Shown here in pieces: positions 1 through 9,465 of a DNA stretch of 64,000 bases; positions within the stretch are counted from its first letter, which is position 1; every line of letters begins with the position of its first letter. The DNA lies in NCBI RefSeq assembly GCF_900167005.1, contig NZ_FUXW01000003.1, positions 319,261-383,260 of the forward strand. The letters run 5' to 3'. This DNA is from Butyricicoccus pullicaecorum DSM 23266 (lineage in GTDB: Bacteria > Bacillota > Clostridia > Oscillospirales > Butyricicoccaceae). A program made the translations under genes and the position numbers. The notes under the pieces were generated by a model. That model had not been told where the DNA came from. It ran no database searches and was given only the letters and a program-made list of their open reading frames with translations.

Positions 1-126
1 CTGCGCGGCTTCACTTGCGGTGCGGACGCGGCCGGCCTTGAGCGCGGCGTTTGCCCGGACGACTTTCTGAAATACCTCGGGCAGCAGCGCACGCTCCACA
101 AGGTAGTATTTGGGTTCATTTTCCAT
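1..126 (-). CDS. ACT-domain protein, PheB-like (UPF0735), N-terminal part
   Basis: This gene is cut by the window edge; only the first 42 codons are visible. The start ATG at 126-124 follows a clear GGAGGA ribosome site. The visible residues (MENEPKYYLVERALLPEVF, then a helical stretch ending ASEAAQ) match the N-terminus of PheB-type proteins, which begin with a KYYLV...LLPEVFQKVV motif before a helix-turn-helix-like segment and a C-terminal ACT domain. The family is presumed to sense amino acids, but its molecular role is poorly defined. The family call rests on the N-terminus only. Confidence 0.7.
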   Translation of the reverse strand, partial: MENEPKYYLVERALLPEVFQKVVRANAALKAGRVRTASEAAQ

Positions 127-169
127 GTTGTCCTCCATGCAAATACATCTGTCTTTCTCGCGCTTCATA

Positions 170-198
170 AGCATACCATAGAATGCCCGCGAATGCAA
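170..198 (-). promoter_or_regulatory. Promoter for the PheB-like gene
   Basis: Read on the minus strand, TTGCAT (198-193) and TATGCT (175-170) are separated by 17 bp, a good vegetative sigma-factor promoter about 45 bp ahead of the start codon. The stretch 127-374 holds this promoter and nothing else recognisable. Confidence 0.6.
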
Positions 199-374
199 GT
201 GCGTTTTCAAGTTTTTCCACATTTTTTCGCGGATTTTTTTGCGTATCACCGGATATTGCAGACATTTTCTTTCGTACGCTTACCTGTTTTAGTGAAATGA
301 AGTGCAAAACCTGCCTGGCGGACGATTTTTTTGTGCAAAATGTCTACGGACATTTGTGCGCACCAAACGCACAC

Positions 375-414
375 AAAAAAAAGCACGCATCCAGTCCTAT
401 GACCGAATGCGTGC
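375..414 (-). terminator. Intrinsic terminator after ftsH
   Basis: An 8-bp stem GCACGCAT/ATGCGTGC (383-390 with 407-414) is followed, on the minus strand, by a run of eight U. It sits just past the ftsH stop and closes the gdpP-ftsH operon. Confidence 0.8.
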
Positions 415-431
415 CTGTGTGATCTTGTGTT

Positions 432-2426
432 TTACAGACCGAGTTCCTGATCCTTGGATTCGGGAATGGATGCTTCTTCCTGCGGCTTTGCAGGTTCAGC
501 GGTCTCGGGCTGCTTGTCGAGCTGCACCTTGTTTGCCGTGCCCTTGAGCTCAGCCTCGGACGGGGCAACCCGATCGGGTACGTCCTCGCCGTTGTACAGC
601 TTGCGGAAGGTATCGCCGTCCAGGGTCTCGTTGCGCAGCAGATACTCGGCAACGCGCGTCATCTGCTCGAGATTGTCCTCCAGCAGCTTGCGGCAGCGGG
701 TATTTGCCTCCTGAATCAGGCGATGGATTTCCTCGTCGATCTCAGCAGCCTTGGCATCCGAATAGCCCTTGCCTGCGGCAAAGTCACGGCCAAGGAAGAT
801 CTCGCCGCCCTGTACGTCGTAGTCGACCGGGCCGATCTTATCGCTGAAACCGTAGTTGATGACCATTGCACGCGCCATTGCGGTCGCCTGCTTGATGTCA
901 CCGTAAGCACCCGTGCTTACGTCGTCCATGGTCAGCTCCTCAGCTACACGGCCTGCCAGGCAGACAACCAGATAGTCTTCCATATAGCGGCGGGTGCGGT
1001 ATGCCTTGTCCTCCTCGGGCAGCGGCATGGTGAAGCCGCCTGCACCGTTGGAGCGCGGAATAATGGTGACGTGGTGAACCGGGTCCTGCGTGGGCAGAAC
1101 GTGGAAGGCAATGGCATGACCGGCCTCATGGTAAGCGGTCAGCTTCTTGTCCTCGTAGTTTACCACATGGGTCTTCTTCTCAACACCCATAACGACCTTG
1201 AGCAGCGACTGCTCAATCTCCTCGAGGGTGATGAACTTCTTGTTGCGGCGGGCAGCCAGCAGCGCTGCCTCGTTGAGCAGGTTTTCCAGATCGGCACCGG
1301 TAAAGCCGGCAGTCGTCTGGGCGATGGACTTGAAGTTTACGTCCGGGTCAAACTGCTTGCCGCGTGCGTGTACCTTGAGGATGGCCTCACGACCGATAAC
1401 ATCGGGTGCACCGACGTAGACCTGACGATCGAAACGGCCGGGACGCAGCAGCGCGTTATCCAGAATGTCCTTACGGTTGGTTGCCGCGATGACGATAACG
1501 CCCTCGTTTGCACCGAAGCCGTCCATCTCGACGAGCAGCTGGTTGAGCGTCTGCTCGCGCTCGTCGTGACCGCCGCCAAGACCTGCGCCGCGCTGACGGC
1601 CAACCGCGTCGATCTCATCGATGAACACGATTGCCGGTGCGTTCTTCTTGGCCTGCTCGAACAGGTCACGGACACGGGATGCGCCGACACCGACATACAG
1701 CTCGACGAAGTCCGAACCGGAAATGGACAGGAACGGCACGCCGGCCTCGCCTGCAACCGCCTTGGCGATCAGCGTTTTACCGGTACCCGGAGGGCCCACC
1801 AGCAGAACGCCCTTGGGGATGCGTGCGCCGATATCGATAAACTTCTTGGGGTCCTTGAGGAACTCGACGATCTCCTGGAGCTCTGCCTTTTCCTCGTCTG
1901 CACCGGCTACGTCGGCAAAGGTGACCTTTTTCTTGTCATCGCTCGCCATCTTAACACGGGCACGGCCAAACTGCATCGGATTGCCGCCGCCTCCGCCCTG
2001 CTTGTTCATCATAAAATACCACAGCAGGCCGAACAGGACGAGGACGATCAGATAGGGCACAAAGCTTGCCCACCAGGGCATCTCGACCGTCTTGTAGGTA
2101 TACTCCTTGAGGATGCCGGCATCCTTCTGCTCGCGGATGGTCTGACCGAGGTCAGCGTAGAAGATGTCGCGATAGGGCACCTTCGCGGTGACACGGGTCT
2201 TGCTCTCATCGTTCAGCTCCAGCGTGAGCGTTGTGTCGTTGTAGGTGAATTTCTCAACCTTTTGTTCCTCGAACAGTGTCACAACCGTGGAGTACGGTAC
2301 TTCCTGACTCTTGTTGCCCACGCTCAGCATATAGCTGACCGCGCTCAACAGCAGCAGGATAATGATCAGATAAAGGCCGAAGCCTTTCATTTTCCCTCTC
2401 AAATTGGTTTCCAACTCTCCTTTCAT
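432..2426 (-). CDS. ftsH: ATP-dependent zinc metalloprotease FtsH
   Basis: FtsH is a membrane-anchored AAA+ protease that extracts and degrades membrane and regulatory proteins. The 664-residue protein has two membrane segments (about 16-36 and 121-139) around an extracytoplasmic loop. They are followed by a Gly-rich linker, Walker A GPPGTGKT (211-218), Walker B VFIDEIDA (about 267-274), the arginine-finger region near 320-335 and the zinc-protease motif HEAGH (433-437). The C-terminal tail is acidic. The start is uncertain: the first ATG (2426) has no good ribosome site. A TTG at 2402 lies about 10 bases after AAAGGAGAG, and an ATG at 2390 follows AGAGGG, so the real N-terminus may be 8-12 residues shorter. 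It is the last gene of the operon; the hpt-tilS-ftsH linkage is typical of Firmicutes. Confidence 0.96.
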   Translation of the reverse strand: MKGELETNLRGKMKGFGLYLIIILLLLSAVSYMLSVGNKSQEVPYSTVVTLFEEQKVEKFTYNDTTLTLELNDESKTRVTAKVPYRDIFYADLGQTIREQKDAGILKEYTYKTVEMPWWASFVPYLIVLVLFGLLWYFMMNKQGGGGGNPMQFGRARVKMASDDKKKVTFADVAGADEEKAELQEIVEFLKDPKKFIDIGARIPKGVLLVGPPGTGKTLIAKAVAGEAGVPFLSISGSDFVELYVGVGASRVRDLFEQAKKNAPAIVFIDEIDAVGRQRGAGLGGGHDEREQTLNQLLVEMDGFGANEGVIVIAATNRKDILDNALLRPGRFDRQVYVGAPDVIGREAILKVHARGKQFDPDVNFKSIAQTTAGFTGADLENLLNEAALLAARRNKKFITLEEIEQSLLKVVMGVEKKTHVVNYEDKKLTAYHEAGHAIAFHVLPTQDPVHHVTIIPRSNGAGGFTMPLPEEDKAYRTRRYMEDYLVVCLAGRVAEELTMDDVSTGAYGDIKQATAMARAMVINYGFSDKIGPVDYDVQGGEIFLGRDFAAGKGYSDAKAAEIDEEIHRLIQEANTRCRKLLEDNLEQMTRVAEYLLRNETLDGDTFRKLYNGEDVPDRVAPSEAELKGTANKVQLDKQPETAEPAKPQEEASIPESKDQELGL

Positions 2427-2450
2427 GTACGCGCCCGGGCGGGCGCACGG

Positions 2451-2996
2451 TCATTCGCCGCCGTAGACAGACGGCTTGAGAATGCCGATATACGGCAGGT
2501 TACGATATTTCTCCGCATAGTCCAGACCGTATCCGACAACAAATGCGTCGGGAATCTCAAAGCCCAGATAATCGACCGGAACGTCGACCTTGCGGCGCTC
2601 GGGCTTGGACAGAAGCGTACACAGGCGGATGGATGCCGCGCCGCGTGCCTTCAGAATCTTCATCAGGAAACTGAGCGTCACGCCGGAATCCAGAATATCC
2701 TCGACGATGATCAGATGACGACCGTCGATCTTGCTGCCGATGTCCTTGATGATCTGTACTTCGCCCGTGGTCTTGGTGCCCGCGCCGTAGCTCGAGACCG
2801 CCATAAAGTCCACGTTGCAGGGAATGGTGATCTTGCGGGTCAGGTCAGCCATGAAGACGTAGGAACCCTTGAGCACGCTGACAACCAGCGGGTTCTTGTC
2901 CTCGTAGTCCGCACTGATGCGTGCGCCCAGCTCTGCGACCTTATCGGCCAGCTGCTGCTCGGAAAATAATACTTCCTGAATGTCGTTTCTCATCAT
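2451..2996 (-). CDS. hpt: Hypoxanthine phosphoribosyltransferase
   Basis: The enzyme converts hypoxanthine or guanine plus PRPP to IMP or GMP in purine salvage. The 181-residue protein has the usual family length. It shows the PRPP-binding signature VEDILDSG inside a hydrophobic strand (near residue 100) and the N-terminal region SVLKGSYVFMADL typical of bacterial Hpt. It lies between tilS and ftsH, two bases after the tilS stop, in the classic tilS-hpt-ftsH order. In B. subtilis, Hpt and TilS jointly affect ftsH expression; whether that holds here is inference. Confidence 0.95.
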   Translation of the reverse strand: MMRNDIQEVLFSEQQLADKVAELGARISADYEDKNPLVVSVLKGSYVFMADLTRKITIPCNVDFMAVSSYGAGTKTTGEVQIIKDIGSKIDGRHLIIVEDILDSGVTLSFLMKILKARGAASIRLCTLLSKPERRKVDVPVDYLGFEIPDAFVVGYGLDYAEKYRNLPYIGILKPSVYGGE

Positions 2997-2998
2997 CT

Positions 2999-4333
2999 TT
3001 ATAACCCCTCAAAACGGAATTCGAGTATCTTACCGCCGCGCGGAACGCGGCTTTGGTCTATGCCGACCCCCTGAGCCAGGATGACCCCGTTCTGGTCGGC
3101 GATCACAGCCAGACGGCTGCGCACTGACAGCGGTACGGACAAATCGGCAAAGAGCCGCTTAAGCTGCCGTGCACCGCGTGCCCCGGGGAGCGTCAGCCGG
3201 TCTCCGGGTGCCGCCGGACGGACAGCCAGCGTACCAAAATGTATTGTACCACAATCTGCCAGAAAAGTATCGCACGTTTTGTGAAAAACTTCGCCTGGTT
3301 TTTTTGTGTTTACAGTCAATATGGTGGATGAATCCCACAGTCGGCCGCGAAACCCGTCGAACAGAGGCACAGACACGCGTTCCGGTTCAAACAGAATGCG
3401 CAGTCTGCCCTGCTCGCGGTAAGCGCGAAAGCCTGCAGGTAAATTGCAGCACCGGTCACCACCCGGCGCAAGCAGTCCGGTCATCAGACCGATGTGCCGC
3501 TCGGACACCTGCTGCATGGGCACGCCTGCGCGGCACAGGAGTGCGGTAAGCATGCGGCTCTGGATGGCCGGAAGCTGATCGAAGGCGGCAAGTGCAATGC
3601 CTTCCGCTGGACTCCCCTGCCCCAGTGCACGCTCGGCCAGAACACATAGTGCGTCATCATCCCGGCGCAGCTGCTCGGCCAGCCGGGTGGCCGCACCAGT
3701 GCAGCCCGGGTTCACCGTGCGCAGTGCAGGCACGACCGTGTGTCGGATGCGGTTGCGGGTGTAGTCGAGTGACAAATTGCTGCTGTCCACGACGAAGTCC
3801 TGTCCGAGGCCGGACAGGTACGCCTCGACCTCGGCACGGGTCGCCGTCCACAGCGGGCGAACAATCTCACCGCGCACGGGCGGAATGCCCGCCATGCCGC
3901 GCGTTCCCGTCCCGCGTGCCAGATGGAAGAGCATGGTTTCCAGATTGTCGTCCGCTGTGTGCGCGGTTGCAATCCGGGTGATGCCCTGCCGTGCAGCGCA
4001 GCCCGACAGACGTGCATAGCGTAGTTTGCGCGCCGCGGTCTCCACACTCTCGCCGCTCTGGGCGGCATAGGCCGTCGCGTCCTCGCGCTCGAGTGTGAGC
4101 GGTACGTCCAGTTTTATGCACAGGCTGTGGACAAAATCCGCATCCCGCTCTGACTCCTCTCCGCGCAGACAGTGGTTTAAGTGGTATGCCCGGACGGGAT
4201 AGCCCAGCGCACGCAGCACGCACACCAGTGCCACCGAATCCGCACCGCCCGACAGCGCAGCCAGAACCGGCTGTCCGGGACGTAACATATCATACCGCGC
4301 AATGGTACGCGCGGCTTGTTGTTCCAGGTTCAT
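2999..4333 (-). CDS. tilS: tRNA(Ile)-lysidine synthetase
   Basis: TilS modifies C34 of the CAU-anticodon tRNA-Ile to lysidine so that it reads AUA. The 444-residue protein begins with an N-type ATP pyrophosphatase domain carrying the P-loop SGGADS (about 29-34). The adenylation-domain motifs HTADDNLETMLFHL and the C-terminal TilS substrate-binding region (RPAAPGDRLTLPGARGARQL) follow. Its start overlaps the dnaB stop by 4 bp (ATGA), which implies translational coupling. The gene is essential in most bacteria. Confidence 0.94.
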   Translation of the reverse strand: MNLEQQAARTIARYDMLRPGQPVLAALSGGADSVALVCVLRALGYPVRAYHLNHCLRGEESERDADFVHSLCIKLDVPLTLEREDATAYAAQSGESVETAARKLRYARLSGCAARQGITRIATAHTADDNLETMLFHLARGTGTRGMAGIPPVRGEIVRPLWTATRAEVEAYLSGLGQDFVVDSSNLSLDYTRNRIRHTVVPALRTVNPGCTGAATRLAEQLRRDDDALCVLAERALGQGSPAEGIALAAFDQLPAIQSRMLTALLCRAGVPMQQVSERHIGLMTGLLAPGGDRCCNLPAGFRAYREQGRLRILFEPERVSVPLFDGFRGRLWDSSTILTVNTKKPGEVFHKTCDTFLADCGTIHFGTLAVRPAAPGDRLTLPGARGARQLKRLFADLSVPLSVRSRLAVIADQNGVILAQGVGIDQSRVPRGGKILEFRFEGL

Positions 4334-5664
4334 GAGTGAATCCGATCACGCGACGAGAACGTCGTATACTGGCCGATCCATTGCAGCTCGACCGTGCCGG
4401 TCGCACCGTGACGGTTCTTCGCCAGAATGATCTCAGCGACATTTTTGTCGTCGCTCTCGGCGTCGTAGTAGTCATCGCGATAGATAAACATAACGATGTC
4501 GGCATCCTGCTCGATCGCGCCCGATTCTCGCAGGTCGGACAGCATGGGACGCTTGTCGGCACGCTGCTCGGCTGCACGGGACAGCTGGGACAGGCAGACA
4601 ACCGGGACGTTGAGCTCCTTTGCCATGATTTTCAGGCTTCGGGAGATCTCCGCGACTTCCTGTACGCGGTTCTCGCTGCGCTTGCCGCCCGACTGCATCA
4701 GCTGGATGTAGTCAATGACGATCAGACCGAGGTTTTCGCCCAGTCTGCGGCACTTCGCCTTGATCTCAGCGACGGTAATGGCCGGGTTGTCATCTACATA
4801 CAGATGGGTTTTTGCCAGCACGCTGGTCGCACGGGCAATTTTGATCCAGTCATCCTGGTTGAGACTGCCCGTCTTGAGCTTGTGCGAGTCCAGCAGCGCT
4901 TCACTCGCCAGAAAACGGGAAGCCAGCTGGTCTTTGCTCATCTCAAGCTGGAAGACAACCACGTCCTTGCCCGAGGACTTGGCCGCATTGAGCGCGATGT
5001 TGAGCGCGAATGCAGTCTTGCCCATACCGGGACGGGCGGCGACCAGAATGAGGTCGGATTTGTTCAGGCCGGTCAGCGCAACGTCCAGATCGCGGAAACC
5101 GGTCGACAGACCGGGGATATCGCTGTCCGAGCGGCTGCGCTCATCGAGCTGTGCATACAGGTCCATAATGACCGACTTGAGCGGAGATAAGCCCTTGATC
5201 TCACGTCCCTGACGCACCGAGTAGATCTTCTGCTCGGCAAGCTCGGCCACCTCTGCCGCCGAACCGCCGCCGCTGAACGCCAGATTCTGAATCTCAGCAC
5301 CGGCGTTTGCGATGGCGCGCAGCATGCTCTTGTCGCGCACGATGGATGCGTATTCCTTGACGTTTGCCGAGGTCGGGGTGACTTCCATCAGCTGCATGAG
5401 GTATGCGCGTCCGCCGGCCTCGTCGTAATAGCCCTGCGCCTTGAGTCGATCGAGCACGGTGACTGGGTCGATCTTGAGCGCAGTGTTAAACATGGAGTAA
5501 ATGGTCTCGAAGATGCGCTGGTGCTCCTCGGCGTAAAAATCCTCGGGGCGCAGCAGTTCGATGACCTCGGCAATGCAGGCCGGGTCGATCAGCATGGAGC
5601 CGATGACCGCCTGCTCTGCCTCCAGACTTTGCGGCAGCTGCCGTGCGAGCAGTTCGTCTGCCAC
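4330..5664 (-). CDS. dnaB: Replicative DNA helicase DnaB
   Basis: This is the hexameric helicase that unwinds DNA at the replication fork. The 444 residues contain the N-terminal DnaB domain (QSLEAEQAVIGSML) and the RecA-like core with Walker A ARPGMGKTAF. They also contain the LEMSKDQLASR motif, Walker B LIVIDYIQLM, the QLSRAAEQR arm and the DLRESGAIEQDAD motif. No intein is present. It follows rplI by six bases and overlaps tilS; the rplI-dnaB pair is widely conserved in Firmicutes. Confidence 0.96.
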   Translation of the reverse strand: MADELLARQLPQSLEAEQAVIGSMLIDPACIAEVIELLRPEDFYAEEHQRIFETIYSMFNTALKIDPVTVLDRLKAQGYYDEAGGRAYLMQLMEVTPTSANVKEYASIVRDKSMLRAIANAGAEIQNLAFSGGGSAAEVAELAEQKIYSVRQGREIKGLSPLKSVIMDLYAQLDERSRSDSDIPGLSTGFRDLDVALTGLNKSDLILVAARPGMGKTAFALNIALNAAKSSGKDVVVFQLEMSKDQLASRFLASEALLDSHKLKTGSLNQDDWIKIARATSVLAKTHLYVDDNPAITVAEIKAKCRRLGENLGLIVIDYIQLMQSGGKRSENRVQEVAEISRSLKIMAKELNVPVVCLSQLSRAAEQRADKRPMLSDLRESGAIEQDADIVMFIYRDDYYDAESDDKNVAEIILAKNRHGATGTVELQWIGQYTTFSSRDRIHS

Positions 5665-5670
5665 GATGTC

Positions 5671-6114
5671 TTACGCCTCCACGACGTCTACGGTGATCTC
5701 CGCGACGATTTCCGGATACAGCTTGGCCTTGACGATGGTGGTGCCGAAGGTCTTGATCTGCTCCATAACGATCTTATTCTTGGGAATGTCCATGCCGTGC
5801 TGGGTCTTGAGGCACTCGGATACTTCCTTTGCAGTAACTGCGCCGAACAGACGACCGCCTGCACCGCCCTTGGCCGAAACCTTGACGCGAACGGTCTTGA
5901 GCTTTGCAGCGTACTCCTGTGCAGCAGCCTTCTCGACCGCTGCGCGATGTGCAGCAGCCTCATCGGCCTGACGCTTGAGATTCAGGTTGTCAGCGGTTGC
6001 AGCGACAGCCAGACCGCGGGGCAGCAGGAAGTTTCTGCCATAGCCCTCGCTGACCTCGATCATGTCGCCCTTCTTGCCCTGACCCTTGACGTCCGCTTTC
6101 AGAATGACTTTCAT
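5671..6114 (-). CDS. rplI: 50S ribosomal protein L9
   Basis: L9 bridges ribosomes and helps keep the reading frame. The start at 6114 (MKVILKADVKGQGKKG) follows a GGAGGA site, giving 147 residues, the family length. An upstream in-frame extension lacks a ribosome site. The N-terminal domain signature (VKGQGKKGDMIEVSEGYGRNFLLPRGLA) and the long central helix are present. It sits between gdpP and dnaB as in many Firmicutes. Confidence 0.96.
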   Translation of the reverse strand: MKVILKADVKGQGKKGDMIEVSEGYGRNFLLPRGLAVAATADNLNLKRQADEAAAHRAAVEKAAAQEYAAKLKTVRVKVSAKGGAGGRLFGAVTAKEVSECLKTQHGMDIPKNKIVMEQIKTFGTTIVKAKLYPEIVAEITVDVVEA

Positions 6115-6176
6115 TGTGTGTTCCTCCGTGGTATTGATAAGAATTTTAAGCTGTGTAAATGCCATCAAACGGATGG

Positions 6177-8177
6177 TCAGTCATTGTTCTGCTCATCCTG
6201 CTGATAGCGCTGGATGGCGCTCAGAGCATCGACTTCGACCTCGCGCACCGATCCGTGCATGATCTGCGCACCGGCAGACGAGTGATTGCCGCCGCCGCCC
6301 AGATACTCCATAATCAGCTGTACGTTGACCGTACCGTCCGAGCGTGCCGAGACCAGCACATCGTCGCCGCTTGGGAATACAACGATGGACGATCGCACGC
6401 CGTTGATGCCGAGCAGGCTGTCCGCCGCCTTGGCTGCGGTCACGCGGTCAACCTGATCCTTGGTGACTGCCAGAACGATACCGTCCCCGCAGTCTCGTGC
6501 GCCCGCGATGATACGCTGACGCGCGATATATTCGTCAAAGCTGCACTGGAACAGCTTCATGACCTCGCTCATGTCCGCGCCTACACGCTTTAAGTAGGCA
6601 GCGGCTTCAAAGGTGCGCACACCGGTCTTGACCGTAAAGCCCTTGGTATCCAGATAGATACCAGCGAGCATGCACTCGGCCTCGGCCTTCATGACCTCAC
6701 TGGTGGGCACCATGTACTGTAGCATCTCACTGACCAGTTCACAGGTCGAAGATGCGTAAGGCTCATGCAGATTGAGCGCAAAATTCTCGATGTAGTTTGC
6801 CGCACGACGGTGGTGGTCGATGACGGCAACCTTGTTGATGGACTCCAGAAGCGGCTGGGATTCCACATAATCCGGCCGGTTGGTGTCGACGACGATGAGC
6901 AGCGTGTTAAAATCGCAGCGTACCATCGCGTCATCGGGCGAAATGAGGATATCCTGATATTCGGGCACGGCGGTGATCTTGTTGATCAGGTCGTGCGCCA
7001 TGTTGCGCTCCTGATTGATGACGATATGCACGGGCTTGTCCCGATGGCGCACCGCGCAGGCCATACCGACGGCTGCGCCGAATGCGTCCATATCGCTCAT
7101 CTTGTGACCCATAATCATAACACTCGACGAGTCGCGAATGAGCTGTACGAGTGCGTTTGCAACCACACGAGACTTGACCTTGGTGCGCTTTTCCAGCTCC
7201 TTGGACAGTCCGCCGAAGAAATCGAAGTTATAGCGGGTCTTGATGACCGCCTGGTCACCGCCGCGCGACAGCGCCATATCCAGCGCGACACCGGCGTTTC
7301 TCCAGTTCTCCTCGTAGCTCTCGCCATCCTTGCCAATGCCGATGGACAGGGTCGCCAGAACGCCCGCACGGCTCTGAATCTGGCGCACGCTCTCGAGCAC
7401 GCTGAACTTCTTCTGCTGGAGCTTGGCAAAGTCGTTTTCTTCCAGCACAAAGACGTACTTATCACGGTCGTACTTGCGCAGAAGTGCGCGGCTCTCCTTG
7501 GTCCATTCGCTGATCTTCTTGTCGATGTCAGCCAGAATGCTGGACTTTTCCGAGTCGGTCGCGTCCTTCATCAGCTCCTCGTAGTTGTCAATGGAGATGA
7601 TGGCGACCACCGGACGGCTGCGCATGTATGCGTCGCGCAGCTCGATGAGCTCGGTGCACGGCACCAGATAAATGAGCATAAGGGTTTCGCCCGCGTGGTC
7701 TTCTCCCGACGCGAGCAGGTTGCCGAACACCCAAAAGATATTCTTTCCGATTCGCACCTCACCCGGGTACTGTGCCTTGCCCTCGACCAGCCAATGCGTC
7801 TCGAATTCGGGTGCCAGATCGGTCAGCTTTTCGTTGAGTGCTGAATCGAAATGCCCGGTCGCTTCGCAGAATGCGTCGTTTGTCCAAACGATCTCACCGG
7901 TTGCCGCCTGTGCGATGGCGGTCGGCATTGGGAACCGGGTGATAGACGGATGGGTCGCGCTGTCGATCGAGAGTGTTACGGTCTGCATGTACCGAATGAT
8001 ATCACGCCGACGGGTGCGTTCCCGATACTGATAGAGCAGGAACAGCAATGCGTCCACCACAACGCCGGCGACTGCGAACGGAACCGAGATATAGGCGCAG
8101 GCGAGCGCAAACAGCAGAAAGACAATAAAATAAAACTGATGTCCGGGCTGTAAGAGCTTTTTTAATCGCTTATCCAA
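6177..8177 (-). CDS. gdpP: Cyclic-di-AMP phosphodiesterase GdpP (DHH family)
   Basis: GdpP hydrolyses the second messenger c-di-AMP to pApA and so tunes osmotic and cell-wall homeostasis. The 666-residue protein has two N-terminal membrane segments (about 15-50), a PAS-like domain (about 65-170), a degenerate GGDEF domain (about 190-312) and a DHH-DHHA1 phosphoesterase. Motifs seen are GHKMSDMD (357-364), DTNRPD (431-436), DHH (454-456) and GGGGNHSSAG (627-636). The metal-binding residues appear intact. It heads the operon gdpP-rplI-dnaB-tilS-hpt-ftsH. The nearby ktrB product is a member of a family often controlled by c-di-AMP, but no direct link is visible. Confidence 0.93.
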   Translation of the reverse strand: MDKRLKKLLQPGHQFYFIVFLLFALACAYISVPFAVAGVVVDALLFLLYQYRERTRRRDIIRYMQTVTLSIDSATHPSITRFPMPTAIAQAATGEIVWTNDAFCEATGHFDSALNEKLTDLAPEFETHWLVEGKAQYPGEVRIGKNIFWVFGNLLASGEDHAGETLMLIYLVPCTELIELRDAYMRSRPVVAIISIDNYEELMKDATDSEKSSILADIDKKISEWTKESRALLRKYDRDKYVFVLEENDFAKLQQKKFSVLESVRQIQSRAGVLATLSIGIGKDGESYEENWRNAGVALDMALSRGGDQAVIKTRYNFDFFGGLSKELEKRTKVKSRVVANALVQLIRDSSSVMIMGHKMSDMDAFGAAVGMACAVRHRDKPVHIVINQERNMAHDLINKITAVPEYQDILISPDDAMVRCDFNTLLIVVDTNRPDYVESQPLLESINKVAVIDHHRRAANYIENFALNLHEPYASSTCELVSEMLQYMVPTSEVMKAEAECMLAGIYLDTKGFTVKTGVRTFEAAAYLKRVGADMSEVMKLFQCSFDEYIARQRIIAGARDCGDGIVLAVTKDQVDRVTAAKAADSLLGINGVRSSIVVFPSGDDVLVSARSDGTVNVQLIMEYLGGGGNHSSAGAQIMHGSVREVEVDALSAIQRYQQDEQNND

Positions 8178-8315
8178 AGCAGATGCCCTCCGTTACACAT
8201 AATTATACAGATACAGTATACCAAAACCCTTGCGTAAAGTAAATGAGAAGTTGTCTTCTCTTTTGGAATATGTTAAGGTAATATGGTAGTTTACTTCTCA
8301 GGAGGATTTTTTATC

Positions 8316-8687
8316 ATGCAGTTTTCGTTTTATCATACCAATTATAATGTGCGTGACCTCGACCGCTCGATCGCGTTCTATCAGGAAGCGCTGGGCCTGA
8401 CCGAGCAGCGCCGCATCAACGCCGAGGACGGTTCGTTCATCATCGTGTACTTGGGCGACGGTGTTTCTCCCTTCCAGCTCGAGCTGACCTGGCTGCGCGA
8501 CTGGGATCGTGCGTACAATCTGGGCGACAACGAGTTCCATCTGGCCTTCCACGTGGACGACTACGAAGCAGCACACGCAAAGCATCAGGAGATGGGGTGC
8601 ATCTGCTTTGAAAATCCGGCGATGGGCATCTATTTCATCAACGATCCCGACGGATACTGGCTGGAAATCGTTCCGCAGAACAAGTAA
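8316..8687 (+). CDS. VOC-family protein (glyoxalase I-like)
   Basis: The protein is 123 residues, starting at the ATG after a strong AGGAGG site. An upstream in-frame ATG at 8283 has none. It folds by motif as a vicinal-oxygen-chelate protein: FYHTNYNVRDLDRSIAFYQEALGL at the start, and the metal-ligand region DPDGYWLEIVPQ at the end. It closely resembles lactoylglutathione lyase, which detoxifies methylglyoxal, but Firmicutes homologues have varied substrates. It is a single-gene unit closed by a strong hairpin. Confidence 0.85.
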   Translation: MQFSFYHTNYNVRDLDRSIAFYQEALGLTEQRRINAEDGSFIIVYLGDGVSPFQLELTWLRDWDRAYNLGDNEFHLAFHVDDYEAAHAKHQEMGCICFENPAMGIYFINDPDGYWLEIVPQNK

Positions 8688-8690
8688 CAG

Positions 8691-8725
8691 AAAAAGGTCA
8701 TGTCGAAAAGACATGACCTTTTTCA
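8691..8725. terminator. Bidirectional terminator
   Basis: A 12-bp stem AAAGGTCATGTC/GACATGACCTTT with a GAAAA-type loop has a T run on the plus side and an A run on the other. It serves both the VOC gene and the convergent PRTase gene. Confidence 0.85.
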
Positions 8726-8742
8726 TTGCATCCATATCATTT

Positions 8743-9381
8743 TTACAGCTTGCGATAGCCGCGCGGGGTGACAATCGCGTCGAGCGGAATGCCTGCCGCG
8801 CAGGCTGGACAGTTCTTGCCGTGGGCGCAGGTCTGATAGTTGGGGAAATCCGCACCGGTAAACAGGCTGACCACCGGTTTGCCGTCCAGCTCGGAGATAT
8901 TGGAGAACAGTGCAGCGTTGCCCACAACGTGACCTCCGTAGTATTCCACGCACTCGGCAATCTGGCTGAGTGTCTGACCAGTCGAGGCCGAGGCCACCAT
9001 GACAAAGACCGCCTTGCCGTCGATCATCGGGCGCAGATTGTCCGCAAAGATAAACTGACCGTTGATGTTGGAATCGGGCTCGACCAAAAACAGATCGCGG
9101 CCGGTATTCATACTCGAGAGCGACTCGCGGGTCAGCTCCTGCGCCAGATATGCGCCAATGTACTCGGTGCCTTCTAAGCACAAAATGGTGTCCACCGGCA
9201 TACCGGCCATGCGTGCGGCAAAGCTGCGCGCCGCCGTCATCGCCAGACTCTGTTTATGCTTTAAGTCGGACATATCAATATAATAATTGATATGAGAGTG
9301 GTTGGTCGCAAAATGTCCCGGAATCGCATCGGCATACAGTCGGGATTTGACTTTGGAAAGCACACAAATAGGCTGCTGCAT
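8743..9381 (-). CDS. Phosphoribosyltransferase-family protein (OPRT-like)
   Basis: The 212-residue protein starts at 9381 after GAAAGGTGG; six extra in-frame codons upstream are unlikely. The fold pattern resembles orotate phosphoribosyltransferase: DTILCLEGTEYIGAYLAQEL, then strands ending VFVMVASASTGQTLSQ, where PRTases carry the PRPP loop. The acidic pair normally found in that loop (DD or ED) is replaced, so activity on PRPP is doubtful. A C-terminal CAHGKNCPAC cluster could bind metal. Similar proteins occur alone in many Clostridia. The substrate is unknown. Confidence 0.65.
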   Translation of the reverse strand: MQQPICVLSKVKSRLYADAIPGHFATNHSHINYYIDMSDLKHKQSLAMTAARSFAARMAGMPVDTILCLEGTEYIGAYLAQELTRESLSSMNTGRDLFLVEPDSNINGQFIFADNLRPMIDGKAVFVMVASASTGQTLSQIAECVEYYGGHVVGNAALFSNISELDGKPVVSLFTGADFPNYQTCAHGKNCPACAAGIPLDAIVTPRGYRKL

Positions 9382-9465
9382 GGAAAAACCACCTTTCACT
9401 GTCCGTCTCTGAATTGTCCATATTTCTCTCTTATTATACTGCGTCCCCTACTGCTTGACAACCGC

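Noticed and set aside
723-2969. Long open frame (748 codons) on the plus strand opposite ftsH and hpt
   Set aside because: It is a shadow of two well-identified genes with conserved motifs on the other strand; GC-rich codon bias keeps the opposite frame open.
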